From CAUPWF01 sp036656795 (GTDB lineage: Bacteria; Bacillota; Clostridia; Lachnospirales; Lachnospiraceae): DNA of 39,092 bases. The stretch covers positions 1 to 39,092 of the forward strand of contig JAVXHR010000016.1 in the NCBI GenBank assembly GCA_036656795.1, read 5' to 3'. Shown here one piece after another: positions 7,150 through 15,356 of this stretch. Under the pieces are notes generated by a model, which was not told the DNA's origin, ran no database searches, and saw only the letters and a list, made by a program, of their open reading frames with translations. The position numbers and the translations under genes were made by a program. How positions within the stretch are numbered: the first letter of the stretch is position 1; each line of letters opens with the position of its first letter.

Positions 7150-9060
7150 TTAGATTCGCTTGGCAAGGTTATATTGTTCCATATACACTAATAGTACTGA
7201 TATATCTGCAGGAGATACTCCGGAGATACGAGAAGCTTGACCAATAGAAATTGGCCGATACTCTTCTAATTTCTGTATTGCTTCTCCCCGAAGGCTTCTG
7301 ATACTTTTATAATCAATTCCGTCCGGTATACGTTTTGTCTCCATTTTCTTAAATTGCTCTACTTGTTTTAATTGTCTTTTAATATAACCTTCATATTTAA
7401 TATTTATATTGATTTGTTCTATAGATTCATCGTCTAATGGTTGTCTGTTTCTATCAATTAATTCAAGTTTCTTATAATCTAATTCCGGTCTTCTTACAAG
7501 TTCTGCTAATGTTGTTCCTGTTTTAAGGGGTGTACTTTCATAATTTTTTAATAATGTTTGTACCTCTTTATTTGCTCCAATATTTGTATGTTCTAGTCGT
7601 TCTACTTCATGTATAATACATTCTTTTTTTCGTAACAACTTTTGAAAACGCTCGTCAGATATTAAACCTACTTGATATCCAATATGCATAAGCCGTTGGT
7701 CTGCATTATCTTGGCGAAGCAATAAACGATATTCTGAACGTGAAGTCATCATTCGATAAGGTTCTTTACTCTCCTTGGTAACTAAATCATCAATTAAAAC
7801 GCCAATATAAGCCTCTGAACGGTCAATAACTATCTGTTCCCTTCCTAACAGCTTCATAGACGCGTTAATACCCGCTATAAGCCCTTGTGCGGCAGCTTCT
7901 TCATATCCAGAACTTCCGTTAAATTGTCCTCCACTAAAAAGTCCCTCAATATTTTTAAATTCTAAAGTTGGATATAGCTGTCTAGCATCGATACAGTCAT
8001 ATTCGATTGCATATGCATTTCTGACAATCTTCACATGTTCAAGTCCTGGAACGGTACGATACATTGCATATTGTACATCTTCAGGAAGTGAACTGGACAT
8101 TCCACCAATATACATTTCATTTGTTTCCAGTCCTTCCGGTTCAATAAATACTTGATGTCTATCTTTATCTGCAAATTTTACAACCTTGTCTTCAATAGAA
8201 GGACAATATCTTGGTCCTGTACCTTCTATCATTCCCGAAAAGAGTGGAGAACGGTCTAAATTTTTCCTGATAATATTATGAGTTTCTTCGTTTGTATAAG
8301 TAAGCCAACATGAGGCCTGATCAATTTGAATATCGTCTGGATTTGTACTAAAAGAGAATGGCACAATGTGTGGATCACCAAACTGTTCTTCCATCTTGCT
8401 AAAATCAATACTATTCTTATCAATTCTAGCAGGAGTACCTGTCTTAAACCGATACATTTTGATTCCAAGATTTTTTAATGAATCCGTAAGATAATTAGCC
8501 GCCTGAAGTCCATTTGGGCCTGTTTTTGTGCTTACCTCACCGTAGATACAACGAGCCTTTAGATAGGTTCCTGTACATAAAATGACCGCTCTACATGTAT
8601 AAATTGTTCCGGCATACGTTTGTACCCCTGTAATTTTTCCATCTTCTACTAAGATATCTGTAACCTCAGCCTGTTTAATATCAAGATGTTCTTGGTGTTC
8701 TAATACTTGACGCATTGTACGACTATAATGTGCTTTATCAGCTTGTGCTCGAAGGGAATGTACCGCAGGACCTTTGGAACAATTTAACATTTTAGATTGA
8801 ATAAATGTCTGATCTATAATTTTCCCCATCTCTCCACCTAATGCATCTAATTCGCGTACAAGATGTCCTTTTGAACTTCCACCAATATTGGGATTACAAG
8901 GCATCAATGCAATACTATCTACACTGACTGTAAATATCATTGTCTGAAGACCTAATCTTGCAGTTGCAAGTGCTGCTTCACACCCGGCATGACCAGCTCC
9001 AATTACAACCACATCATAATGGTCTTTATTTTCCCATACAGAATTTGCTAAATATTTCAT
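7150..9060 (-). CDS. mnmG: tRNA uridine-5-carboxymethylaminomethyl modification enzyme MnmG (GidA)
   Basis: 636 aa. With MnmE, this FAD enzyme places the aminomethyl or carboxymethylaminomethyl group on wobble U34 of tRNAs reading split codon boxes. The FAD dinucleotide-binding motif is VVVIGAGHAGCEAALATARLG (about residues 19-39), followed by MPCNPNIGGSSKGHLVRELDALGG. Other family blocks are KTGTPARID, GPRYCPSIEDKV and FSGGQFNGSSGYEEAAAQGL. The C-terminal MnmE-binding helical domain ends SRISGVSPADISVLLVYMEQ. Its ATG lies 35 bases inside the 3' end of mnmE, with AGGAG within mnmE as ribosome binding site, so translation is coupled and the two partners are made together. Confidence 0.97.
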   Translation of the reverse strand: MKYLANSVWENKDHYDVVVIGAGHAGCEAALATARLGLQTMIFTVSVDSIALMPCNPNIGGSSKGHLVRELDALGGEMGKIIDQTFIQSKMLNCSKGPAVHSLRAQADKAHYSRTMRQVLEHQEHLDIKQAEVTDILVEDGKITGVQTYAGTIYTCRAVILCTGTYLKARCIYGEVSTKTGPNGLQAANYLTDSLKNLGIKMYRFKTGTPARIDKNSIDFSKMEEQFGDPHIVPFSFSTNPDDIQIDQASCWLTYTNEETHNIIRKNLDRSPLFSGMIEGTGPRYCPSIEDKVVKFADKDRHQVFIEPEGLETNEMYIGGMSSSLPEDVQYAMYRTVPGLEHVKIVRNAYAIEYDCIDARQLYPTLEFKNIEGLFSGGQFNGSSGYEEAAAQGLIAGINASMKLLGREQIVIDRSEAYIGVLIDDLVTKESKEPYRMMTSRSEYRLLLRQDNADQRLMHIGYQVGLISDERFQKLLRKKECIIHEVERLEHTNIGANKEVQTLLKNYESTPLKTGTTLAELVRRPELDYKKLELIDRNRQPLDDESIEQININIKYEGYIKRQLKQVEQFKKMETKRIPDGIDYKSIRSLRGEAIQKLEEYRPISIGQASRISGVSPADISVLLVYMEQYNLAKRI

Positions 9061-10399
9061 TGACTAAATCTTCTCCTATCGTTTCTCCTGTGATACTTCC
9101 TAAAGTTTCATATGCTTCTAAAAGATCAATAGAATAAAAATCTTCCGGCATGTTTTGTTCTATACTATCATTGACTCGTTCTAAACTATGATATGCATCC
9201 TCTAAAGCTACTTGATGCCTCATATTTGTAATGTATACTTCATTATTAAATGAAATTTCTCCTTGAAAAAACATATCTTTTAATAGTCTTTCTAATTCTT
9301 TTATCCCTTGTTCTTCCTTAACTGAAATAGAGATCATTGGTTTATTAAGCTGTTTTTCTAAAATCTGTGTTGTAACAACGGTATTTAAATCTGATTTATT
9401 TAATAATACAATTGCTCTTTTATCTTGTATCATCTTAATAATATCATCATCATTTTTATCAAGTGGAAGAGATGCATCTACTACATAGATAATAAGATCT
9501 GCCTCATTTGCATGTTCTTTTGCACGTTGAACCCCAATTTGCTCTATAACATCTTCCGTATCCCTAATCCCTGCGGTATCTATAATATTTAGACTAACAC
9601 CATCTAGACTGATATTCTCCTGCAATGTATCTCTAGTTGTCCCTGCTATCTCTGTTACAATTGCCCGTTCTTCTCCTACAAGAACATTAAGAAGTGAAGA
9701 TTTGCCTGCATTTGGCTTACCAAGAATTACCGTTTTAATTCCCTCCTTAATAATTTTTCCATTATGAACACTTGATAATAATTGATGAATTTGTTCTAGT
9801 AATGTGTCAACTGTAAGTTTTAATGTTCTTCCATATCCATCCACACTAATATGTTCCGGATCGTCTAAAGCCGTTTCAATAAAAGCAGTGTGGTAAATTA
9901 TTTGATTTCTTATATTACTTATTTGTTTTTTTAGACTACCATTTAATTGACTAATAGAACTCTTTAATGCATATTCATTTTGAGATTGAATTACATCAAT
10001 TACCGCTTCTGCTTGGGATAAATCCATACGTCCATTTAAAAAAGCACGTTTTGTAAATTCTCCTGGTTCTGCAGGTCTAGCTCCATAATGAAACAATATC
10101 TCCAATATTTTTCTAACTACGTAAACACCACCATGGCAATCTATTTCAATGATATCTTCTCCTGTATAACTATGAGGTCCTCGCATTAACAATACCAGTA
10201 CTTCATCTATAATTTCATTTTCATCTACAATATGACCGTAGTGGATTGTATGACTTTTTTGTTTTGTAAGCAGTTTTCCATTTTTACTTTTATATATTTT
10301 TTCAATAATAGAAAATGAGTCTTCTCCACTCATTCGAATAATGCCTATCCCTGCATTTGTCATTGCTGTAGAAATAGCTGCAATTGTTTCTGTTCTCAT
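9026..10399 (-). CDS. mnmE: tRNA modification GTPase MnmE (TrmE)
   Basis: 457 aa from the chosen start (MRTETIAAIST), the family's usual length. An upstream in-frame ATG at 10447 would add 16 residues, but family proteins begin at the TIAAI block and a GGGGGA site lies 8 bases before 10399. The N-terminal folate-binding/dimerisation domain covers about 1-118 and is followed by helices. An inserted Ras-like G domain has GKPNAGKSSLLN (G1), DTAGIRDTEDVIEQIG (G3) and NKSD (G4). The C-terminal CMGK carries the conserved cysteine box. It partners MnmG, whose gene it overlaps. Confidence 0.95.
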   Translation of the reverse strand: MRTETIAAISTAMTNAGIGIIRMSGEDSFSIIEKIYKSKNGKLLTKQKSHTIHYGHIVDENEIIDEVLVLLMRGPHSYTGEDIIEIDCHGGVYVVRKILEILFHYGARPAEPGEFTKRAFLNGRMDLSQAEAVIDVIQSQNEYALKSSISQLNGSLKKQISNIRNQIIYHTAFIETALDDPEHISVDGYGRTLKLTVDTLLEQIHQLLSSVHNGKIIKEGIKTVILGKPNAGKSSLLNVLVGEERAIVTEIAGTTRDTLQENISLDGVSLNIIDTAGIRDTEDVIEQIGVQRAKEHANEADLIIYVVDASLPLDKNDDDIIKMIQDKRAIVLLNKSDLNTVVTTQILEKQLNKPMISISVKEEQGIKELERLLKDMFFQGEISFNNEVYITNMRHQVALEDAYHSLERVNDSIEQNMPEDFYSIDLLEAYETLGSITGETIGEDLVNEIFSKFCMGK

Positions 10400-10523
10400 T
10401 CCTATGTTCCCCCATAATAGAAATGGAGACATGACTAATCCATACATTCCTCTTGTCTATGACAAAAATCTTGTTCGGATATAGACACGCCCCCGTCTTT
10501 GCCCAGGTTTATATTCGTCTATC

Positions 10524-11333
10524 TTATTTATTTTTCGCTAATGTAATAACAACTCTTCTGTAAGGCTCATCGCCTTCACTGTGAGTAGATATTGCATGGT
10601 CACCTTGAAGTGCAGAATGAATAATACGTCTTTCATATGGATTCATCGGTTCAAGTGAAACTGATTTTCTCGTTCTCTTTACCTTATGTGCAATATTTTT
10701 TCCAAGATTTTCCAATGTTTCTTTTCTTCTTTGTCGATAATTTTCTGTATCTAGTTTTACTCTAACATATCCTTCTTGCATCTTATTTGCAACACGATTT
10801 GTTAGGTATTGAAGAGAGTCTAATGTTTGTCCTCTTTTACCAATTAGAATTCCCATATTATCACCAACCATCTCCATGCTCAATGCACCTTCTTCATCAA
10901 TGGTAGATGTAACCTTTACTTCCATGCCAATTGTTTTTAGAACATCCTTTAAAAAGTTCTCACATACTTCTTTGGTTTCCACAGTCACTTCTACCAAATC
11001 AGCTTCTCTCTTTGTAGTCATCTTTATTTCTTCTTTTGATTCCTCTTTTGGTTCTTCTTTTAATTCTTCTTTTAAATCTTTATTTGGAACTTCTGTTTTT
11101 AACACTTCTACTTTTTTATGCACTGTAGTTTTTGATTCAACCTTTGGAGTGGGAATATTTAAACTTTTCTTACGAGCTTTAATAACTGCTTGTTTCATAC
11201 CAATTCCTAAAAACCCGGTACTTCCTTTTTCAATAATATCATAATCCAGTTGATCACTTGTAATTCCTAATTCTACAGATGCCTCTGTAATGGCATCATC
11301 TAATGTTCTTGCCGATACTGTAATCTCGCTCAT
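10524..11333 (-). CDS. jag: RNA-binding protein Jag / KhpB (Jag-N, KH, R3H)
   Basis: 269 aa. The N-terminal Jag-N domain (residues 1-50) contains EKGSTGFLGIGMKQAVIKAR. An acidic Glu/Lys-rich linker of variable length follows (about 65-105, repeats of KEE and PKEE). Next is a KH-type domain (LVEVTVETKEVCENFLKDVL through GILIGKRGQTLDSLQYL, with the GKRG loop), then R3H near the end (NPYERRIIHSALQ...STHSEGDEPYRRV). KhpB proteins bind many RNAs and, in streptococci, affect cell elongation. The location directly after yidC is the conserved arrangement. AAGGAGG lies 6 bases before the ATG. Confidence 0.94.
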   Translation of the reverse strand: MSEITVSARTLDDAITEASVELGITSDQLDYDIIEKGSTGFLGIGMKQAVIKARKKSLNIPTPKVESKTTVHKKVEVLKTEVPNKDLKEELKEEPKEESKEEIKMTTKREADLVEVTVETKEVCENFLKDVLKTIGMEVKVTSTIDEEGALSMEMVGDNMGILIGKRGQTLDSLQYLTNRVANKMQEGYVRVKLDTENYRQRRKETLENLGKNIAHKVKRTRKSVSLEPMNPYERRIIHSALQGDHAISTHSEGDEPYRRVVITLAKNK

Positions 11334-11348
11334 ATTAAACCTCCTTGA

Positions 11349-12590
11349 TTAATCGTTTTCGTTAAACTTCTTAACCATTCCAGCCTTTGATGCTAAACTT
11401 CCCGGTGTTGGATTGTTAGTAGTAGTTACCTCTTTGTCTACTTTTTTTGTTGCTATATTTTGTTTCTTTGGTTCTTGATAATTTCTTGCACTTGTTTGTG
11501 CTTTTTGCGCAATTCCGGTAGCTGCACCTTTTTTCTCAAGTTTTTTTGATGCTTTTTCCATATTCTTTTTCACTAACTCATCCATAGATTGATGATTTAA
11601 CGACCTATTAATAATTAATTGTTGTAATGAACGGAATACCGCACTGGCAATCCAGTATAATCCTAATCCTGTAGGTAATGTAAAACACATAAAAACTGAG
11701 AATAACGGCATTGTCATATTCATAGTTTTCATAGAAGATGCCATTGGATTATCTTCTCCACCCGGTGCTTGAGGCATCAATTTAATATTAAGCCATTGAG
11801 TTAAACCAGATATTATAGGAATCAAAAGAGCAAGAATTGCAATTCCAATAGCTCCTGCTTTAAAACTATCCATCATCGTACTCATTGGTGTATTTGCAAT
11901 ATTAAGTCCAAAAAAATTATTTAGATGCCCAACATTTTGAATCGTTGTATCTATTACTGATTCTAATGCAGGAAATTTATCTATTAATGTATCCCATGTT
12001 GTTGCTTGAAATTTATACAACACATCAATAATTGTATTAACTTGAGAATAGTCATATTTTTCAGGACTAATCATAATTGGCTTTGCTTTTCCAATTGTTT
12101 CTATAATATTTTGATAACCATTTGATGACATAATACCATCTACAAGAGGCATATATGCATTTTTAATGCCATCTACGTATGCGGGCATATTTTGTATTAC
12201 TTTATACAAACCAAATAAGATTGGCATTTGAATTACCATTTGTAAACATCCACCTGTAGGTGAAGTACCATATTTTTGATATACTAATTGCATCTCTTCT
12301 TGCTGCTTTGTCATAGATGCTTGATCTTTTTTGTTTTTATATTTTTTTTGGATTGCCTGCAATTCTGGATTCATAACCGCAGACATCTTTGAGAATTTCT
12401 GTTGCTTAATTGTAAGTGGTATCATTAATGTATATATAATCAGTGTGAATATAATAATACATAAACCAATATTTTGAATTCCAAATGCACTGCTTAATAC
12501 ATTAAATATACCATTCATTAATTTACCAAGTAACCAAGCCACTTGTCCAATAATTGGTGTGGTTGCTTGTGTTAATAATAAACCTGCCAT
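11349..12590 (-). CDS. yidC: Membrane protein insertase YidC (SpoIIIJ/OxaA type)
   Basis: 413 aa. It lacks the large periplasmic domain of proteobacterial YidC, as expected for Gram-positives, and there is no obvious lipobox cysteine. Membrane segments lie at about 41-62 (IGLCIIIFTLIIYTLMIPLT), near 120-135, about 245-265 and 290-330. The cytosolic hairpin KYKNKKDQASMTKQQEEMQLVYQKYGTSP after the first core helix and GGCLQMVIQMPILFGLYKVI are family signatures; the conserved Arg of some homologues is not evident at once. An extended loop (about 140-235) is longer than in Bacillus. The C-terminal tail is basic (KKNMEKASKKLEKKG), suiting ribosome contact. It inserts proteins such as F0c into the cytoplasmic membrane. 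Confidence 0.95.
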   Translation of the reverse strand: MAGLLLTQATTPIIGQVAWLLGKLMNGIFNVLSSAFGIQNIGLCIIIFTLIIYTLMIPLTIKQQKFSKMSAVMNPELQAIQKKYKNKKDQASMTKQQEEMQLVYQKYGTSPTGGCLQMVIQMPILFGLYKVIQNMPAYVDGIKNAYMPLVDGIMSSNGYQNIIETIGKAKPIMISPEKYDYSQVNTIIDVLYKFQATTWDTLIDKFPALESVIDTTIQNVGHLNNFFGLNIANTPMSTMMDSFKAGAIGIAILALLIPIISGLTQWLNIKLMPQAPGGEDNPMASSMKTMNMTMPLFSVFMCFTLPTGLGLYWIASAVFRSLQQLIINRSLNHQSMDELVKKNMEKASKKLEKKGAATGIAQKAQTSARNYQEPKKQNIATKKVDKEVTTTNNPTPGSLASKAGMVKKFNEND

Positions 12591-12605
12591 TTCTTTTCCT
12601 CCTAT

Positions 12606-12818
12606 TTAAGGTACAGGATCATATCCGCCTTTTGCAAATGGATTACAGCGTAATATTCTCCATAAAGTCATAAGACCACCCTTGCATGCACCATATTTTT
12701 CAATTGCTTCAATTCCGTATTGAGAACATGTTGGTATATATATGCAATGAGTTGTCTGCTTTAGGGGAGATAAGTATTTTCTATAAAACTTAATAAGCCC
12801 TATAAATATTCTTTTCAT
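12606..12818 (-). CDS. yidD: Membrane protein insertion efficiency factor YidD
   Basis: 70 aa. The family signature is complete: FYRKYLSPLK, then CIYIPTCSQYGIEAIEKYG, then GGLMTLWRILRCNPFAKGGYDPVP, with the three conserved cysteines. YidD is a small membrane-associated protein thought to help YidC-dependent insertion. The gene sits between rnpA (14-base gap) and yidC (15-base gap) in the conserved order. Confidence 0.95.
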   Translation of the reverse strand: MKRIFIGLIKFYRKYLSPLKQTTHCIYIPTCSQYGIEAIEKYGACKGGLMTLWRILRCNPFAKGGYDPVP

Positions 12819-12832
12819 CCTTACATCTCCAT

Positions 12833-13171
12833 TTATTTATCTATAATATTATGAAGTTTTCCCACGTGAAGTAAGGCGCTACGAATGTCTTTATATTCTT
12901 TATCTTTGGCGCCTATTCTTGCAATCACTACTATATCTAATCCACATGGAAATTGTTCTTCGTGTAGTCGATAGCTCTCTCTTATTAAACGTGCTAATCT
13001 ATGTCTTACCACACTATTTCCTACTTTTTTACTTACAGATATTCCTATACGATTCATATGTAATTCATTTTTCATTACATACATTACAAGATATTTATTC
13101 GCATAAGATTTTCCATTTTTGTATACCTTTAGGAAATCTTTGTTTTTCTTTAATGATTCGGAAAATTTCAT
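12833..13171 (-). CDS. rnpA: Ribonuclease P protein component
   Basis: 112 aa. It binds the RNase P RNA and helps process the 5' ends of tRNA precursors. The N-terminal KKNKDFLKVYKNGKSYANKYLVMYV is the central-cleft region. The conserved RNR-type helix reads VSKKVGNSVVRHRLARLIRESYR, with His in place of the usual Asn. The CDS begins 49 bases after the rpmH stop, with AGGAG 9 bases before the ATG. A hairpin with a T-rich tail separates it from rpmH, so it may be made at a lower level than L34. Confidence 0.95.
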   Translation of the reverse strand: MKFSESLKKNKDFLKVYKNGKSYANKYLVMYVMKNELHMNRIGISVSKKVGNSVVRHRLARLIRESYRLHEEQFPCGLDIVVIARIGAKDKEYKDIRSALLHVGKLHNIIDK

Positions 13172-13202
13172 ATACTTATTCTCCTAATTTTTAGAGAAGA
13201 AA

Positions 13203-13222
13203 AGGCCACATATTTGCGGCCT
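13203..13222 (-). terminator. Hairpin/attenuator between rpmH and rnpA
   Basis: On the minus strand AGGCCGCA pairs with TGTGGCCT (8 bp with one G-T pair, 4-base loop), followed by TTTTCTTCTC. It overlaps the rpmH stop codon. It probably ends much rpmH transcription and lets part read into rnpA. Confidence 0.65.
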
Positions 13223-13355
13223 ACGCTGATAATTGTTTTCTTCCTTTTGCTCTTCTGGCTGTTAATACTTTTCTTCCGCCTGCTGAACTCATTCTTGCTC
13301 TAAATCCATGAACTCTTGATCTAGATCTCTTTTTTGGTTGGAATGTCATCTTCAT
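13221..13355 (-). CDS. rpmH: 50S ribosomal protein L34
   Basis: 44 aa, beginning MKMTFQPKKRSRSRVHGFRA and ending RRAKGRKQLSA, with the invariant basic composition and the GFRARMSSAGGRKVL core of L34. A very strong ribosome binding site (AAGGAGGTGG) lies 5-6 bases before the ATG. It is divergent from dnaA and is first in the minus-strand cluster through rsmG. Its position beside oriC gives high gene dosage during growth. Confidence 0.97.
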   Translation of the reverse strand: MKMTFQPKKRSRSRVHGFRARMSSAGGRKVLTARRAKGRKQLSA

Positions 13356-13433
13356 TGATATCCACCTCCTTAAAATTTAAACTTACATATATAAATAAGT
13401 CAATTGTGTACTTTTGTAAAGACATCGCCCTTA

Positions 13434-13462
13434 ATTATATAAAAAAAGTTCCAATACGTCAA
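13434..13462 (-). promoter_or_regulatory. rpmH promoter
   Basis: On the minus strand TTGACG, a 17-base spacer and a consensus TATAAT: a strong housekeeping promoter. A second, weaker candidate (TTGACT, 17 bases, TTAAAT) lies nearer the gene at 13375-13403. Confidence 0.8.
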
Positions 13463-13507
13463 GTAAAACATAGTATTTAATCAATTATTTTATAAATTAA
13501 CCAAATA

Positions 13508-13538
13508 ACAAGTTACCCACCAATTGTGGATAACTTGT
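13508..13538. promoter_or_regulatory. Head-to-head DnaA boxes in an inverted repeat
   Basis: ACAAGTTA-C-CCAC faces GTGG-A-TAACTTGT across a 5-base centre. The right arm contains a perfect DnaA box TGTGGATAA (13525-13533). The left arm holds a one- or two-mismatch box. This would let two DnaA monomers bind facing each other and can also form a hairpin. Confidence 0.7.
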
Positions 13539-13622
13539 TTAAATATAGGGGATAAACTGTGAATATAAACTATTTTAGTTGATATATATGTACTTTTACT
13601 TCATTTCTAGCCGTTGTAAAAC

Positions 13623-13631
13623 TTATCCACA
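13623..13631 (+). promoter_or_regulatory. DnaA box (perfect)
   Basis: TTATCCACA, the exact consensus, 11 bases upstream of the dnaA -35 element, so DnaA bound here could autoregulate its own promoter. Confidence 0.88.
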
Positions 13632-13641
13632 CTATTTTTCA

Positions 13642-13670
13642 TTGCTTAAATATTGCTTTTGATGTAAAAT
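13642..13670 (+). promoter_or_regulatory. dnaA promoter
   Basis: TTGCTT, a 17-base spacer and TAAAAT, about 60 bases before the dnaA start codon; a DnaA box lies just upstream. Confidence 0.65.
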
Positions 13671-13728
13671 ATAGGAGAGTGTTTTTGTCTATAAATATAC
13701 TCGTAAAGGAAAGATTAGGAGCTTAAAA

Positions 13729-15099
13729 ATGAATATTATTGAAGAAAAATGGAACCAAATAATTGAAAAAATTAACACAGAATATTGTCTTTCCCGTATT
13801 TCTTATACTACATGGATACAACCTTTAAAGTTATATGAGGCTACAGATACTACTATTTTTATATTAGTAAACATGAAAGCAAGTGTAGAAATTATTAAAA
13901 ATAAATACCTACTTCCTTTCAAAGTATGTATTGGTGAAATTACCGGGAAGGAATACGATATCAAATTTATTACTGAAGATGATATTCAACTTGGTAAATT
14001 GGAAAATGAAGTAAAACAAGTTAAAAAATCAAACAGTATTATAGAGAAGGCAAATCTAAATCACAAATATACATTTGATACTTTTGTAGTTGGTGGAAAC
14101 AACAATTTTGCACACGCTGCTTCTTTGGCAGTTGCTGAATCTCCTGGTGAAATTTATAATCCTCTCTTTTTGTATGGAGGTGTTGGACTTGGCAAAACTC
14201 ATCTTATGCATTCAATTGCTCATTTTATATTAGATAATGATCCTACTAAAAAAGTATTATATGTAACAAGTGAAGCTTTTACAAATGAATTAATTGATGC
14301 AATTAAAAGTGGTAAAACCGGAAATGAAGTTGCAATGACTACTTTTCGAGAAAAATATAGAAATAATGATGTACTTCTTATTGATGATGTTCAATTCATA
14401 ATAGGAAAAGAAAGTACACAAGAAGAGTTTTTTCATACTTTTAATCACCTTCATGTATCCGGCAAACAAATTATCCTTTCTAGTGATAAACCACCTAAAG
14501 ATATAGAAACATTAGAGGCAAGACTTCGTACACGTTTTGAGTGGGGATTAATTGCTGACATATCTGCTCCGGATTATGAAACCAGAATGGCAATTCTTCG
14601 TAAAAAAGAAGAATTAGATGGATTAGAAAGATATCATATTCCTGATGAAGTATTACAATACATTGCAACAAATGTAAAATCTAATATTCGAGAACTAGAA
14701 GGTTCTTTGAATAAATTAGTAGCTCTTGCAATTCTTGAAAAAAGAGAAATAGATATAACCCTTGCTGCAGATGCATTAAAAGATATTATATCACCTGATG
14801 AAAATAGGGAAGTAACACCTGATTTAATTATGAATATTGTGTCTGAACATTTTAATATTTCTATTACAGAATTAAAAAGTGGAAAGAGAAATGCTGATAT
14901 TGCCATTCCAAGACAAATCATTATGTACTTATGTAGAACTATGACCGATACCCCTTTTAAAGCAATTGGAATATTGCTAGGAGGAAGAGATCATTCTACC
15001 ATCTGTCATGGAGTCGATAAAATTAGCGCAGATATTAAAGAAAATGAAGCACTTTCTAACACAATTGATATTATTAAAAAGAAAATTAATCCTATCTAA
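13729..15099 (+). CDS. dnaA: Chromosomal replication initiator DnaA
   Basis: 456 aa. Domain I (1-85) contains SRISYTTWIQPLKLY and interacts with helicase-loading partners. A variable linker follows. The AAA+ domain III has NLNHKYTFDTFVVGGNNNFAHAA, Walker A GGVGLGKTHLMH and Walker B VLLIDDVQFI, then RLRTRFEWGL with the arginine finger region. Domain IV ends with the DnaA-box-binding helix GRDHSTICHGVDKI. ATP-DnaA assembles on boxes either side of its own gene and melts the region before dnaN. A ribosome binding site AGGAG lies 8 bases before the ATG. It is divergent from rpmH. Confidence 0.98.
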   Translation: MNIIEEKWNQIIEKINTEYCLSRISYTTWIQPLKLYEATDTTIFILVNMKASVEIIKNKYLLPFKVCIGEITGKEYDIKFITEDDIQLGKLENEVKQVKKSNSIIEKANLNHKYTFDTFVVGGNNNFAHAASLAVAESPGEIYNPLFLYGGVGLGKTHLMHSIAHFILDNDPTKKVLYVTSEAFTNELIDAIKSGKTGNEVAMTTFREKYRNNDVLLIDDVQFIIGKESTQEEFFHTFNHLHVSGKQIILSSDKPPKDIETLEARLRTRFEWGLIADISAPDYETRMAILRKKEELDGLERYHIPDEVLQYIATNVKSNIRELEGSLNKLVALAILEKREIDITLAADALKDIISPDENREVTPDLIMNIVSEHFNISITELKSGKRNADIAIPRQIIMYLCRTMTDTPFKAIGILLGGRDHSTICHGVDKISADIKENEALSNTIDIIKKKINPI

Positions 15100-15266
15100 C
15101 TAATAAAAGTATGGACAACCATGTGGATAATAGGTTACTAAGTTGTAGATAAAAATTCTATACTTATTTCATTAAAAGTTATCCATATTCTATCCAATGT
15201 CTATACATTTGATATCAACATAGTTATAAGATGTTCAATTCTATATTTATGTAAGGCTAACATGGG

Positions 15267-15340
15267 TTATACACATATCCACAGCCCCTATTAAGGATAC
15301 TACTAATTTATTTTATATATTTTATCTATAAAAATACCGA
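15267..15340. promoter_or_regulatory. Probable DNA unwinding element with DnaA-trio-like triplets
   Basis: Overlapping DnaA boxes (15267-15283) are followed by a GC cluster (GCCCC), then triplets TAT, TAA, GGA, TAC, TAC, TAA (15289-15306), then 30 bases of nearly pure A/T. This order (box, GC cluster, trios, AT-rich tract) is that of the Bacillus basal unwinding system. Confidence 0.7.
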
Positions 15341-15356
15341 AAGGAGTTATACACAC

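Larger units (their letters stand above)
13500..15356. other. oriC: oriC, bipartite replication origin flanking dnaA
   Basis: The rpmH-dnaA gap holds a perfect DnaA box on each strand (13525-13533, 13623-13631) plus an imperfect one. The dnaA-dnaN gap holds TGTGGATAA (15122-15130), TGTAGATAA (15144-15152), TTATCCATA (15179-15187), overlapping TTATACACA (15267-15275) and ATATCCACA (15275-15283), and TTATACACA (15347-15355). Most coding strands point away from this region. The layout matches the two-part Bacillus origin, with unwinding expected in the dnaA-dnaN gap. The exact ends are my estimate; dnaA lies inside. Confidence 0.92.

Noticed and set aside
8940..9137. Plus-strand frame across the mnmE/mnmG junction
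   Set aside because: Lies opposite the well-supported coupled mnmE-mnmG overlap and has no ribosome binding site.
10876..11244. A 122-codon plus-strand frame across jag
   Set aside because: Antisense of the Lys/Glu-rich jag linker, giving a Ser/Phe-rich product; no ribosome binding site.
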